Part shown: positions 17,160 through 27,725 of the stretch, in pieces | How the letters are laid out: every line of letters starts with the position of its first letter | How positions within the stretch are numbered: position 1 is the first letter of the stretch | NCBI RefSeq assembly: GCF_024978135.1 | Contig: NZ_JANTEZ010000002.1 | Span: forward strand, 372,001 to 436,000 | Direction: 5' to 3' | Length of the DNA: 64,000 nt | Source: Herbiconiux gentiana | GTDB lineage: Bacteria; Actinomycetota; Actinomycetes; Actinomycetales; Microbacteriaceae | Made by a program: the position numbers and the translations under genes | The notes under the pieces: generated by a model | Databases searched by the model: none | The model's input: the letters and a program-made list of their open reading frames with translations, nothing else | What the model was told of the DNA's origin: nothing

Positions 17160-18656
17160 TCAGGCCTGGCCGATGCCGACCGTCTCGGGGGCGACGTCGG
17201 CGCCGGGAGCCGAGGGCTCCAGGGCCTCGGCCACCCGCAGCGCGAGGGTCGCGTCGACGTTGTGCCAGTACTCGAGCACACGCACGCGCAGCTCGGGGAT
17301 GGTCACCTTCGAGACGTGGCCGGCGATGTTCGCCACCAGCCGGTCGCGCGCCGCGTCGTCGAGCACCTCGCGCACGAGGGTTCCGGCCTGGCCGAAGTCG
17401 TCGTCCTCGGGGTGCAGCGTGGCGGCGGTGCGGACGAGCTCGCCGTCGGCCTCCCAGCCCGCGTCGTTGCCGTGCCGCGCGGGGTCGGCGTGCGGTCCGC
17501 CGTAGGAGTTCGGCGCGTAGACCGGGCGCGAGGGCGACGCGAAGTCGTGACGCATCGCTCCGTCCTTCGAGTAGGAGTTGACCGGGCTGTGCGGCGCGTT
17601 GACCGGGAGCTCGGCGTGGTTCGTGCCGACACGGTAGCGGTGGGCATCCGCGTAGCTGAAGATGCGGGCGAGCAGCATCTTGTCGGGCGAGGCCGCGATG
17701 CCGGGCACGAAGTTCGAGGGGGCGAAGGTCGCCTGCTCGATCTGCGCGAAGTAGTTCTCGGGGTTGCGGTTCAGCGTCATGGTGCCGACCTCGATCAGCG
17801 GGTAGTCGCCGTGCGGCCAGACCTTCGTGAGGTCGAACGGGTTGAAGCGGTACGAGGCCGCGTCGGCGTAGGGCATGACCTGCACCGAGAGGGTCCACGA
17901 CGGGAACTCCTCGCGGGCGATGGCCTCGCTGAGGTCGCGGATGTGGAAGTCGGCGTCCTCTCCAGCGATCTGGTCGGCGTCGGCCTGCGAGAGGATCTCG
18001 ATGCCCTGGTTGGTCTTGAAGTGATACTTCACCCAGAAGCGCTCGCCCGCGGCGTTGATCCACTGGTAGGTGTGCGAACCGAAGCCGTCCATGTGCCGCC
18101 ACGAGGCGGGCAGGCCGCGGTCGCCCATCAGCCAGGTCACCTGGTGCGCCGACTCGGGCGAGAGGGTCCAGAAGTCCCACTGCATGTTGTGGTCGCGCAG
18201 GTGCGTGCCGGGCAGGCGCTTCTGCGAGCGGATGAAGTCGGGGAACTTGATGCCGTCGCGGATGAAGAAGACCGGGGTGTTGTTGCCCACGAGGTCGTAG
18301 TTGCCCTCGTCGGTGTAGAACTTCAGCGCGAAGCCGCGCGGGTCGCGCCAGGTGTCGGGCGAACCCTGCTCGCCGGCGACGGTGGAGAAGCGGGCGAGCA
18401 GCTCGGTGCTGGCACCCGGCTGGAACAGCGACGCCCGGGTGTAGGCGCTCACGTCGCCGGTGGTCTCGAAGACGCCGAAGGCGCCGCCGCCCTTCGCGTG
18501 CACGACACGCTCCGGAACCCGCTCGCGGTTGAACTGGGCGAGCTTCTCGACGAGGTAGTGATCGTGGAGGACGACCGGCCCGTCGGCCCCGACGCTCTGC
18601 GAGTGGTCGTCGCTGGCGACGGGAGCGCCCGAGTTGGTGGTGGTGAAGTCGGTCAT
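17160..18656 (-). CDS. katA: Monofunctional haem catalase
   Basis: Converts hydrogen peroxide to water and oxygen; small-subunit clade catalase of 498 aa. The distal His lies in [12 protein letters not shown] (about residue 52), the distal Asn in [10 protein letters not shown] (about 126), and the haem-ligand Tyr in [13 protein letters not shown]. The N-terminal [19 protein letters not shown] matches the family. ATG 18656 overlaps the stop of the upstream Fur-type regulator (ATGA), so the two are one transcript, and the strong palindrome ahead of the regulator should control both. A hairpin at 17112-17142 ends the unit. Confidence 0.97.
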   Translation of the reverse strand: MTDFTTTNSGAPVASDDHSQSVGADGPVVLHDHYLVEKLAQFNRERVPERVVHAKGGGAFGVFETTGDVSAYTRASLFQPGASTELLARFSTVAGEQGSPDTWRDPRGFALKFYTDEGNYDLVGNNTPVFFIRDGIKFPDFIRSQKRLPGTHLRDHNMQWDFWTLSPESAHQVTWLMGDRGLPASWRHMDGFGSHTYQWINAAGERFWVKYHFKTNQGIEILSQADADQIAGEDADFHIRDLSEAIAREEFPSWTLSVQVMPYADAASYRFNPFDLTKVWPHGDYPLIEVGTMTLNRNPENYFAQIEQATFAPSNFVPGIAASPDKMLLARIFSYADAHRYRVGTNHAELPVNAPHSPVNSYSKDGAMRHDFASPSRPVYAPNSYGGPHADPARHGNDAGWEADGELVRTAATLHPEDDDFGQAGTLVREVLDDAARDRLVANIAGHVSKVTIPELRVRVLEYWHNVDATLALRVAEALEPSAPGADVAPETVGIGQA

Positions 18657-19102
18657 GTTCTCTCCGGTTCTGTTGTGGTGATCGCCTCGGCCGCCTGGCA
18701 CGCGGGGCACAGGCCCCAGAACGTGACCTCGGCGGTCGTGACGCGGAAGCCGCTCGTCGAGGACGGGCTCAGGCAGGGCGCGGCGCCGTGCACGCAGTCG
18801 ACGTCGTCGACCGCTCCGCATCCGGTGCAGACCACGTGGTGGTGGTTGTCGCCCACGCGCCGCTCGAACCGCGCGGGAGACCCCGCGGGCTCGATCCGGC
18901 GCAGCAGCCCGGCCTCGGTGAGGGCGTTCAGCACGGCGTAGGTGGCCGGCAGCGACAGCCCGGGGAGCTCCCGGGCGGCCAGCTGCCGCACCTCGTCGGC
19001 ATCGGCGTGCGGGTGCGTCTCGAGCGCCCGCAGCACGGCCAGCCGCTGCTCGGTGACACGCAGGCCGGCAGAGCGGATGCGCGTCGCGAGCTCACTGGTC
19101 AT
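18653..19102 (-). CDS. Fur-family repressor of the catalase operon (FurA/PerR-like)
   Basis: Metal-dependent repressor of 149 aa. The winged helix covers about residues 10-85 ([28 protein letters not shown]); the metal region has [12 protein letters not shown] and a second CPAC pair, giving the structural zinc site with four cysteines. Coupling to catalase by ATGA points to peroxide sensing, as with FurA-KatG and CatR. The start at 19102 would be leaderless, since TACGGT ends six bases before it; another in-frame ATG at 19126 sits inside the palindrome and would add eight residues. Autoregulation through that palindrome is inferred. Confidence 0.9.
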   Translation of the reverse strand: MTSELATRIRSAGLRVTEQRLAVLRALETHPHADADEVRQLAARELPGLSLPATYAVLNALTEAGLLRRIEPAGSPARFERRVGDNHHHVVCTGCGAVDDVDCVHGAAPCLSPSSTSGFRVTTAEVTFWGLCPACQAAEAITTTEPERT

Positions 19103-19110
19103 GAGACGAC

Positions 19111-19151
19111 CGTAGCCGCTAATCATGAATGTTTCATGATTAGCGGCTACG
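19111..19151. promoter_or_regulatory. 41 bp palindrome: fur/catalase operator and probable upstream terminator
   Basis: Two perfect 19-base arms (19111-19129 and 19133-19151) with a three-base loop. The centre AATCATGAA..TTCATGATT is AT-rich like Fur/PerR boxes, while the outer part is GC-rich. It covers the region expected to hold the -35 and -10 of the fur promoter (TACGGT at 19114-19109, minus strand). It also follows the stop of the nuclease gene (19172) and would fold in that transcript. Confidence 0.8.
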
Positions 19152-19171
19152 TCGGGCGTGTCGTCAGGCGG

Positions 19172-22100
19172 CTAGCCGGCGCACACCGTGAGGTCGGCCA
19201 CGGCCATCGGAAGGGCCTGCTCGCCACCCAGCAGGGTGACCTCCGTCGCACCCAGATCCGTGATCCGCTTCAGCGTCTCGGCGGGGATGCAGGAGCCCGG
19301 CACCGTGAACAGCGGGGCGTCGATCCGGGGGCCGTAGGCGGAGCCCGACAGCGCATCCGGGAACCGCTCGCCGGTGGCCAGCAGCACCCGGCCGGCCTCG
19401 TCGAAGGAGTACCGGTTGATGCTGCGCGAGGTCGCGTAGCGGTCGGCACCTCCCAGACGCACCGTCGGGGCGATGGTCGCCGCCTGGTTCAGGATGCCCG
19501 CCGAGACCGACTCGCTGCCGCCGACGATCACGATCTTCGACACACCGAGCTGCTCGAGGAGGTCGGCGGTCGCGGAGTCGAGCTTGCCCGCGGGGCCGTT
19601 CACGAGCAGCACCGGACCGGCGCCGTCGACCGCGGCACCGGCCGACAGGGCGTCGGCGAAGGTGGTTCCGGTCGCCAGCACGGCGACGTCGGCGCCGTCG
19701 GGGAACGCGGCCTTCGCGAGGTTGCGCGAGGCCTCGAAGCGGTCGACGCCGCCGATGCGGGAGACCTCTCCGAGCTCCTTCAGGCTCGCCTCGGCCTCGG
19801 CCGAGACGGCCTCGACGCCACCCACGATGACGATCTTCTTCGCACCCAGGCGCTGGATCTCGGCCTTCACCGCATCCGGAACCGAGGCCTTCGTCGTCAG
19901 CAGCACCGGAGCGTCGGCACGCGTGGCGGCCGGAGCCGCCGACAGCGCGTCGGGGAAGGACTCGCCGCTCGTGACGTAGACCGTCTCCGAGCCGTTCGGC
20001 CAGCCGTCCTTCGACGCGTTCACCGCGACCTCGAAGCGGTCGGCGCCGCCAATGCGGTCGACCTCGGGAGGCGTGGGCAGTCCGCCCGTGACCGACACCG
20101 GGATGCGCACCACGGTGCCGCTCGGCTGCGCGGTGAGCACCAGTTGGCTCGCGGCATAGGCGTCGGCGGGCACCTCGACGGTGACCTCCGCGCTGCCGTC
20201 CGTCACCGGGACGGCATCGAAGGTCGCCGCCGATCCGGGCCAGGAGACCTGGAGCGAGGTGTTCTGCGGGCTGCCGAGCGAGGTCAGGTCGAGACCCGAG
20301 ACCGTGGCCGAGACCTCGGCACCCAGCTCGACCGGGCCGGCGGTGACGTCGGTCACCGCGACCGCCTGCCGGGCGAAGTCGGGCGTGAGGCCCGGGTTCG
20401 CCTCGAGGTACGCGATCCACGCGTCGCGGTCGACCAGACCCGAGTCGCGCGTGTCGGTGCCCTCGGTGAACTCGCGGAAGTTGTCACCGCCCTGCAGCAG
20501 GAAGTTGAACGACCCGATGCGGTACGACGCGTCGGGGTCGATGGGCTTCCCGTCGATGAAGACGCCGGTGATGTGCGAGCCCTGCTCGGCCTCGGGGTCG
20601 AAGGTGTAGGTCACGTTCTTCGACAGCCCCAGCTGCAGGTACGGCCGCGACGGCACGGTGCCGTCGGGGTTCGTCTGCCACTGCTGCTCGAGCACCGTCG
20701 TGAACTGCTCGCCGGTGAGGCTCGTCGTCCAGAGGTTGTTCACGAACGGCAGCACCGCGTTGGCCTCGGCGTAGGTGACCACGCCGTCGGGGGCGAAGGT
20801 CAGCTCCTCACGGAGTCCGCCGGGGTTGACGACGCCGATCTCGGCACCGCCCCGGTCGGCGGAGCCGAGCGAGGAGACGAGCGAGTCGGCCACCAGGTCG
20901 CCGAGCGTCGACTCCGAGGCGCGGTCGTCGCGCTTGCCCCCGGTGTAGACGCCGTCGACGTAGGAGCCGCCGCTGAACGCGGTGGTGATGTCGGCGGTGA
21001 CGGAGCCCTTCGGCTGGTTGCCGATCTCCGCGGCCTTCGCGAGTGCCGCATCCGTGATGGTCTTCACCTCGGCGACCGCCGGATAGGTGCTGACCAGCTG
21101 GGCGTCGAGCGCGGCGCTGTTGGCCGCGGTCTCCTCGGGCGTCGCGCCGGTGGCGGCGGCCAGGCGCTTGACGTTCTCGGCCGTGTAGCCCTCCACCTCG
21201 CCGGTGGCGGGGTCGAGGGAGAGCACGACGTGACCGATGTTCTCGCCGTAGTTGCCGGTCTGCAGCACCGGGCGGGTCTTGTCGCTGCCCGGGATCGGGC
21301 CGTCCCACGCGTACTGCTTGTGCGTGTGGCCGGTGAAGATCGCCGCCACACGGGCGTCGGTGTCGTTCACGATCTTCGCGAAGGCTCCGCCCTCGGCGAC
21401 CTCCTGCTCGAGGGTCGCGCCCTCGACGAGGCCCGCGCCGGCGCCCTCGTGGTAGCTGGCGATGATCACGTCGGCCTCGCCGTTGGACTCGTCGCCGTCG
21501 CTCAGCTGAGCGGCCACGCGGTTCACCGCGTCCACCGGGTCGCCGAAGTCGAGGTCGGCGATGCCGCCGGGCGAGACGAGCGACGGGGTCTCCTGGGTGA
21601 TCGCACCGATGACGGCGACCTTCAGCCCGCCGACCTCCTGGATCGAGTACTCGTCGAGCGCCGGCGTCTGAGTGCCCTTCTCGTAGACGTTCGCGCCGAG
21701 GTAGTCCCAGCTCGCGTTGCGCGCGTCGTCGGCGCCGATGATGCGGTCGACGAGATCGGCGTAGCCCTGGTCGAACTCGTGGTTGCCCACGGCACTCGTC
21801 TTCAGGTCGAGCGCGTTCAGCACGTCGATCGTGGGCTGGTCCTGCTGCACCGCCGAGGCGAAGAGCGAGGCGCCGACGTTGTCGCCCGAGGAGATGAAGA
21901 GCGAGTTCGGGCTCTGGGCCTTGAGCTGCTCGACCGTTCCGGCGAACTTCACGGTGTTGGTGTCGATGCGTCCGTGGAAGTCGTTGATGTCGATCAGGTT
22001 CAGATCGAGCGTCGACGGCTCCTCACCGGCCGCCGGCGTGTAGCCGACGATCACCGGGTCGTGGTCGCTCGAGCGGAAGACGTCCTCGGAGTAGAAGTTC

Positions 22101-23974
22101 GTCGCGTTGTAGTTGTAGCGGCTGTACTCCTTGGCGATCGTCTCGCCCGAGTTGATGTTCCAGATGTCGACACCGCTCACCTTGGCGTCGGCCGAGGGGC
22201 TGGCGTAGACGTGGTCGAGCGAACCGCTCGCGCCACTGAAGGAGTAGCTGTACTTGCCCGACTTGGCGCCCTGGTCGACGTAGCCCGCGTCGGTGATCGT
22301 GACGGCCGGGTCCTCCTGGGTGTAGGCGTTGAAGTCGCCGATCAGGAAGACGTCGCTGGTGCCGAGCTCGGTCTGCAGCGACTCGGAGAAGTCGAGCAGA
22401 GCGGTGGCCTGACGCACGCGGTCGCCGTTGAAGTAGCCCTGCGGGCCGTCGGCGTTGTCACCGGTGGCCGTGTCGGAGGACGACTTCGACTTGAAGTGGT
22501 TGACGATCGCGATGAACTCGCTACCCTCGGCGCCCACGGGAGCGAACTCCTGGGCGAGGGGCTGACGGGCGTTCGCGAAGGCCGGGTCGATCAGCACGCG
22601 CGAGGCGCCCACGGGGGCGACGACGGCCTTCTTGTAGATGAAGGCGGTGCGGATGACGTCCTGCTCCTCGATCGGGGGCAGCGCGTCGGCGGCCGGCGAG
22701 GGCACGAAGGCCCACTCGTCCGAGCCGGCGGCGGCGTTCAGCGCCGCGACGAGGGTCGACAGGGCCGCATCGCGGTCGGCGCCGAACTTCGCCGAGTTCT
22801 CGATCTCCTCGAGCGAGACGACCTCGGCGCCCAGGCCGTTGATCGCCGCGACGATCTTCGCCTGCTGGCGGGCCAGGTCCTCCGGCTCGGCGGCACCGCG
22901 GGCGTCGCAGCCGGTGTCGACCGTCACGGGGTCGCCGTCGCGGTCGGTGTAGTACGAGCATCCGGAGAGCTGGTCGCCGGTGGTCGTGAAGTAGTTCAGC
23001 ACGTTGAAGCCCGCGAGCTGCAGCGCGCCGCCGACGTCCTCGGGCGCCGCATCCTGCTCGCCGGCGAAGCTCGCGGGGGCCTCGGCACCCGAGACGTACT
23101 GCGAGGTCGGCTGGAATTTCCAGGCGTTGTTGCGGTAGTCGAAGACGACCGGTGCCGCGAACGTCACCGACGAGCCCACGACGATGTCGGGGTTCTCGGT
23201 GAGGTAGGGCAGCGGGATGTCCTTGTTGGCGTCGGAGCCGAGGAAGTTGATGCTGGCGCCGTCGTCGAGGGTCACGGCGCGGGCGGCGTTGTCGGCGACG
23301 GCGGCCGTGTAAGCGTCGGTGCCCGGCCGGGCCAGCTCGGTGGGGGTGATCAGGGGCGAGTCGCCGGCGGCCAGGCCGATCTCGGCGTACTGATTGGTCG
23401 TGTAGGTGTTCGTGACGGTCCACTCACCCTGGGGCGCGACCAGCATGCTCTCGACGGCCTCACGACCCGCGGCATCCAGAGGCAGCGTGAGGGCCAGCGG
23501 TACCACCGGCTCCGCGGCGTCGAGCTTCACCAGGCCGTCGGCCGAGGCGACCTCGAACTCGGTCAGGCCCTGGAACTCGGTGACCGTGCCGGTGATCTGC
23601 ACGTGGTCCCCGATGGCGACGGATGCGACGGTCGCCTTCGAGTAGACGAAGATCGCGTCGCTGGCGGTGCGCCCGTCGACCTCGGCACCGGTGCCGGGGG
23701 TCTGGACGACGTAGCCGTTGAACCCGCCGACCGGATAGGCCGCCGTGACGACACCGCTGGTGGTCACCACCGGCTTGTCGGGAGTGGCGAAGGGCGAGGC
23801 GTCGCCCGTGCCCTGGATCTCGGCGATGGTGTACTCCGCGGCGGCGGCCGCGGGCGCAGGCGCCTCGGTGGCGGAGGCGGTGGACACGACGCCGACGAAG
23901 GGCGACGCGAACAGCGCCCCTCCGGCGATCGTGGCGAGGATCGCTTTCAGCGACCTCGAGGGTGATTCGGACAT
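19172..23974 (-). CDS. Secreted ExeM/NucH-type nuclease - 5'-nucleotidase with three cell wall-binding repeats
   Basis: A 1600 aa exported protein. Order: signal peptide (about 1-36), OB-fold-like nucleic-acid-binding region (about 50-200), endonuclease/exonuclease/phosphatase domain with SLEEIEN near 387, GDFNAYTQ near 545 and SSDHDP near 638; then a metallophosphatase domain with INDFHGRID near 663, GNHEFDQG near 730 and GHTH near 882; a 5'-nucleotidase C-terminal domain to about 1160; and three CWB2 repeats starting near 1305, 1405 and 1506 (IGGADRFEVA, IGGVDRFEAS, LGGADRYATS). It should degrade extracellular DNA to nucleotides and then to nucleosides while held at the wall. AGGAG precedes the ATG. 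It is monocistronic and divergent from the LuxR gene. Confidence 0.95.
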   Translation of the reverse strand: MSESPSRSLKAILATIAGGALFASPFVGVVSTASATEAPAPAAAAAEYTIAEIQGTGDASPFATPDKPVVTTSGVVTAAYPVGGFNGYVVQTPGTGAEVDGRTASDAIFVYSKATVASVAIGDHVQITGTVTEFQGLTEFEVASADGLVKLDAAEPVVPLALTLPLDAAGREAVESMLVAPQGEWTVTNTYTTNQYAEIGLAAGDSPLITPTELARPGTDAYTAAVADNAARAVTLDDGASINFLGSDANKDIPLPYLTENPDIVVGSSVTFAAPVVFDYRNNAWKFQPTSQYVSGAEAPASFAGEQDAAPEDVGGALQLAGFNVLNYFTTTGDQLSGCSYYTDRDGDPVTVDTGCDARGAAEPEDLARQQAKIVAAINGLGAEVVSLEEIENSAKFGADRDAALSTLVAALNAAAGSDEWAFVPSPAADALPPIEEQDVIRTAFIYKKAVVAPVGASRVLIDPAFANARQPLAQEFAPVGAEGSEFIAIVNHFKSKSSSDTATGDNADGPQGYFNGDRVRQATALLDFSESLQTELGTSDVFLIGDFNAYTQEDPAVTITDAGYVDQGAKSGKYSYSFSGASGSLDHVYASPSADAKVSGVDIWNINSGETIAKEYSRYNYNATNFYSEDVFRSSDHDPVIVGYTPAAGEEPSTLDLNLIDINDFHGRIDTNTVKFAGTVEQLKAQSPNSLFISSGDNVGASLFASAVQQDQPTIDVLNALDLKTSAVGNHEFDQGYADLVDRIIGADDARNASWDYLGANVYEKGTQTPALDEYSIQEVGGLKVAVIGAITQETPSLVSPGGIADLDFGDPVDAVNRVAAQLSDGDESNGEADVIIASYHEGAGAGLVEGATLEQEVAEGGAFAKIVNDTDARVAAIFTGHTHKQYAWDGPIPGSDKTRPVLQTGNYGENIGHVVLSLDPATGEVEGYTAENVKRLAAATGATPEETAANSAALDAQLVSTYPAVAEVKTITDAALAKAAEIGNQPKGSVTADITTAFSGGSYVDGVYTGGKRDDRASESTLGDLVADSLVSSLGSADRGGAEIGVVNPGGLREELTFAPDGVVTYAEANAVLPFVNNLWTTSLTGEQFTTVLEQQWQTNPDGTVPSRPYLQLGLSKNVTYTFDPEAEQGSHITGVFIDGKPIDPDASYRIGSFNFLLQGGDNFREFTEGTDTRDSGLVDRDAWIAYLEANPGLTPDFARQAVAVTDVTAGPVELGAEVSATVSGLDLTSLGSPQNTSLQVSWPGSAATFDAVPVTDGSAEVTVEVPADAYAASQLVLTAQPSGTVVRIPVSVTGGLPTPPEVDRIGGADRFEVAVNASKDGWPNGSETVYVTSGESFPDALSAAPAATRADAPVLLTTKASVPDAVKAEIQRLGAKKIVIVGGVEAVSAEAEASLKELGEVSRIGGVDRFEASRNLAKAAFPDGADVAVLATGTTFADALSAGAAVDGAGPVLLVNGPAGKLDSATADLLEQLGVSKIVIVGGSESVSAGILNQAATIAPTVRLGGADRYATSRSINRYSFDEAGRVLLATGERFPDALSGSAYGPRIDAPLFTVPGSCIPAETLKRITDLGATEVTLLGGEQALPMAVADLTVCAG

Positions 23975-24197
23975 GGATCTCCTAGACGAGGGGGCTCACA
24001 CGGATGCCGTCATGCTAGGGAACCTGCGCAACGAAAGAAAGACTGAACATTTCGGGCAGGTTAATAAAGAGAAACTGAATGATTGTCACCCTGATGGGGG
24101 GCAAGAAGCGTATCGCGGGGCAACGGGTGTTGTCCACAAACCGCATCCGCTGGATAGTGTGATTGACAGAACGGAACGTGCTGATCCAGGGGGACGA
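23975..24197. promoter_or_regulatory. Divergent intergenic region, A/T-rich for this genome
   Basis: These 223 bases separate the minus-strand nuclease from the plus-strand LuxR gene. Bases 24030-24115 contain unusually many A and T (runs such as AAAGAAAGA and TTAATAAAGAGAAA), fitting promoters in both directions. No clear palindrome was found. Confidence 0.5.
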
Positions 24198-26597
24198 ATG
24201 CCGGGTACCACTCATCGACGGGTCGTCGGCGCCCCGTCGGAGAAGGTCGTGGGCCTCGACCGCGATCCCGACGAGATCATCGACGCGCTCCTCGCCGGAG
24301 GCAGCGTCGTCATCGTCGGCGCGCCGGGCAGCGGCAAGAGCCACCTCGTGCGAGCCGTCGCCGACGGGCTGCGCCGCCGCGGTGTCGATCCGGTGGTGCT
24401 GCGGTCCGGTGAGAGCGCTCCCGCTGGTCTCGGCGAGCCTGCGCGGCCCGGTTCGGCGCCCCTCGTGCTCGTCGTCGACGACGCCCTCGCCCGGCCCGCA
24501 TCCGAGCTCGAGGCCATCAGCCACGCGGTCTGCACCGGCGCCGCCCGGGTATTGATGACGGCCGAGACAGACCCGTGCATCCAGATCTCGGGGTTGCCGC
24601 CCGTGCTCGCGCAGCTCTGGCTCGACGGCGTCGTGGTGCGCCACGACCTGCAGCCGCTCGACGACATCACTGCCGATCAGCTCATCTCATGTGTGGTCGG
24701 CGACGACGTGCTCGACTCGGTCACCCGCGCCGTGGTCACCCAGCGCGCGGCCGGCTCCCGGATGCTCCTCCGCGAGCTCGCGCTCGACGCCGCCGAGGCG
24801 CGGCGCGGCGGGGGGCACGAGCCGTGGGAGATGCGCCGGGCGAGGGCCGGATCGCGGCTCGCCGACGCCCTTCGCACCATGGTCGACTCCTACGACCTGG
24901 AGCAGCAGCTCGCCCTCGCCCTGGTGGCGAGACTCGACGGGGTCGAGTACACCACGCTCAGCCGAGTCGTCCGCTCGAAGGTGCTCGACACCCTGCTCGG
25001 TCGGCGCGTCGTGCGCGAGACGGGGCCGCACCGCCTGCTGCACGCCACCCTGCCGATCGCCCAGGAAGCCGACCACCGGCTGCCACCCGGCAGGGTTGAC
25101 GCGCTCGTCGACGAACTGGTCACGCGCGTGCTCACCGAGCCCGGAGTGGGCCCCAGCCGACCGGTGATGCGCGCCGCCGCCGCGTCGTGGCACGCCGGGA
25201 GCACGTCGATCCCTGCACCGGCCGACGTCGACCCGGCCTTGAGGGGCCTGGTGCTCGGCACCGCCGCCGCGGCGGCCAACGCCGAGGGCCGGGCGGGGCT
25301 GGCACTCGACTACGTGGCCCTGGGATTCGCGGTCGACGGGCATCCGGGACTCAACCTCGAGGCGTCGCGCGCCCTCGCCCGTCTGCATCGCGTCGACGAG
25401 GCCTTCGAGCAGCTGTCGCAGCTCGACCCGGCTGCGGTGCCCACGGCCGAACTGCGGGGCATCGTGCGCTGGTGGGCGAGCATGATCGGGTGGCAGCCGG
25501 CCGGGCGCTCCCTCGGCGACATCGAGGCCTGGCTCGACGCAGCGGGGGTCACCGACCCTGGCGTGCTCTGCGAGCTCGAAGCGCAGCGCGCGGAAGAGCG
25601 CTACCTCGATCTGGACTGGACCGGTGGCGAGAAGCATGCGCTGAGGGTGATCGACGACGCTGAGGCCGGCACGCTCGCCCGGCTGCGCTCTGCGGTCGTG
25701 GCGTCGATGTGCGCGGCCCAGCTCGGTCGGGGGGCAGACGGGCTCGCGATGCTGGCCAAGGCCGAGCGCATCAACCGCGACCCGGTCACGAGCCGACCGG
25801 TGTCGCTGCGCACCGAGCTCGTGCTGATCTGCTTCCAGGCGTTCAGCGGCGTGATCGCGGGGAGCGTCCCCCCGCACCTCGACGAGCGACTCCGTTACGC
25901 CGTCGGTGTCGCGGCTCAGCGCAAGGATCGCAGCGGGCTCGCGCTGGCCGGCATCGTGTCGGGCGTCGCGCTGGGCTTCGCGGCCGGCGACGACGCCGTC
26001 TCCGAACTCGAGTTCGGCGCGGCGATCGATCGCATCGACCGCATCGAGTACGCCGTGTTCCGGCCGCTGGTCGGCAACCTCCGGGCCAGCGCCCTCGCTC
26101 GCCTCGGGCGGGTGGCCGAAGCCAGGCAGGTGCTCGACGAGATCGACATCGAGCAGCTGCGGGTGCATCGCCTGTTCCGCTACTCCCGGCACATCGTCGA
26201 GTACGACATCGCGATCGCCGCGGGCGAGCTGGGCACCGCGGAAGCTGCTCTGGTGGCCGCCGAGACGGAGCGGGCCATGGGTGATCCCTCGGCCGGGCCA
26301 TCGGCGACCGACACGATGCGCCGCAACAGCCTGACCCGCACGCTCGACGCCCTGGATCCCGCCCCTCGGCTCGAGGGTGGGACGAGCCGGGTGCTGACCG
26401 ACCGCGAGCACGAGATCGCCCTGCTCGTGGCGAGCCGCCTGAGCAACAAGGAGATCGCGCAGCAGCTCTATCTGTCGGTGCGCACGGTCGAGTCGCACAT
26501 CTACGCCGCGCGCGGCAAGCTGGGCGCCGGCTCCCGTCGTGAGCTCGGCGAGCGCGTGCGCGAGCAGGATGCCCGGCTGCGCACCACGGGGCGGTAG
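24198..26597 (+). CDS. LuxR-family transcriptional regulator with N-terminal AAA ATPase (LAL/MalT-like)
   Basis: Large signal-transduction regulator of 799 aa. A P-loop GAPGSGKS lies at residues 41-48, followed by a Walker B-like LVLVVDDAL; the middle is helical, TPR-like; the C-terminal LuxR HTH runs from about residue 733 (LTDREHEIALLVASRLSNK, then RTVESHIYAARGKL). AGGGGG lies just before the ATG at 24198; the frame is open further upstream but would run through the nuclease promoter. It is divergent from the nuclease gene, so it may control it; ligand unknown. purS begins 40 bases after its stop. Confidence 0.9.
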   Translation: MPGTTHRRVVGAPSEKVVGLDRDPDEIIDALLAGGSVVIVGAPGSGKSHLVRAVADGLRRRGVDPVVLRSGESAPAGLGEPARPGSAPLVLVVDDALARPASELEAISHAVCTGAARVLMTAETDPCIQISGLPPVLAQLWLDGVVVRHDLQPLDDITADQLISCVVGDDVLDSVTRAVVTQRAAGSRMLLRELALDAAEARRGGGHEPWEMRRARAGSRLADALRTMVDSYDLEQQLALALVARLDGVEYTTLSRVVRSKVLDTLLGRRVVRETGPHRLLHATLPIAQEADHRLPPGRVDALVDELVTRVLTEPGVGPSRPVMRAAAASWHAGSTSIPAPADVDPALRGLVLGTAAAAANAEGRAGLALDYVALGFAVDGHPGLNLEASRALARLHRVDEAFEQLSQLDPAAVPTAELRGIVRWWASMIGWQPAGRSLGDIEAWLDAAGVTDPGVLCELEAQRAEERYLDLDWTGGEKHALRVIDDAEAGTLARLRSAVVASMCAAQLGRGADGLAMLAKAERINRDPVTSRPVSLRTELVLICFQAFSGVIAGSVPPHLDERLRYAVGVAAQRKDRSGLALAGIVSGVALGFAAGDDAVSELEFGAAIDRIDRIEYAVFRPLVGNLRASALARLGRVAEARQVLDEIDIEQLRVHRLFRYSRHIVEYDIAIAAGELGTAEAALVAAETERAMGDPSAGPSATDTMRRNSLTRTLDALDPAPRLEGGTSRVLTDREHEIALLVASRLSNKEIAQQLYLSVRTVESHIYAARGKLGAGSRRELGERVREQDARLRTTGR

Positions 26598-26637
26598 ACT
26601 GGGCGCGTCCTCCCCCGTCACTCCCCGAGGAGCAGCT

Positions 26638-26924
26638 GTGCCCAAGATCGTCGTCGACGTCATGCCGAAAGCCGAACTCCTCGACCCGCAGGGCAAGGCC
26701 GTCGCCGGCGCTCTGACGCGGCTCGGCAAGACCGAGTTCACCGGGGTGCGGGTGGGCAAGCGCTTCGAGCTCACGGTCGACGGCGACGTCGACGCCGCGG
26801 TGCTCGCCGACGTGCGCGAGATCGCCGACGAATTGCTGTCGAACTCGGTCATCGAAGACGTCGTGAACATCACGGTGCTCGACGAGGCCGGGGCGCACAG
26901 CGCGGCCGCCTCGGGGGCGCTGGC

Positions 26925-26928
<4 letters not shown>
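26638..26928 (+). CDS. purS: Phosphoribosylformylglycinamidine synthase subunit PurS
   Basis: Small subunit (96 aa) that bridges PurL and PurQ in the fourth step of purine synthesis. [20 protein letters not shown] and the central [10 protein letters not shown] are the family signature. GTG at 26638 is chosen because GAGGAGC lies eight bases before it and the conserved N-terminus starts there. Stop and purQ start overlap as ATGA. The C-terminal [10 protein letters not shown] extends slightly past the usual end. Confidence 0.95.
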
Positions 26929-27623
<695 letters not shown>

Positions 27624-27638
27624 GCGCTCACCGTCAAG

Positions 27639-27664
27639 CCCCTCCGGTCGATCCGAACCGGGGG
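27639..27664 (+). terminator. Hairpin after purQ
   Basis: CCCCTCCGGT (27639-27648) can pair with ACCGGGGG (27657-27664) over an eight-base loop, with one T-G pair. It lies 16 bases after the purQ stop. No T run. Confidence 0.4.
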
Positions 27665-27725
27665 TAGACCTGATGCTGAGGAGCGATACCACGTGGCAGG
27701 GAGCTCCGGAGCACAGGAGGCACCG

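Noticed and set aside
18788-23965. Very long open frame (over 1700 codons) antisense to the secreted nuclease gene
   Set aside because: Arg/Gly/Val-rich composition without domains; it arises from the high GC third positions of the real gene on the other strand.
23745-24197. N-terminal extension of the LuxR regulator into the nuclease gene
   Set aside because: The extension would cross the nuclease promoter and its start region; the ATG at 24198 has a good ribosome site and leads into the ATPase domain.
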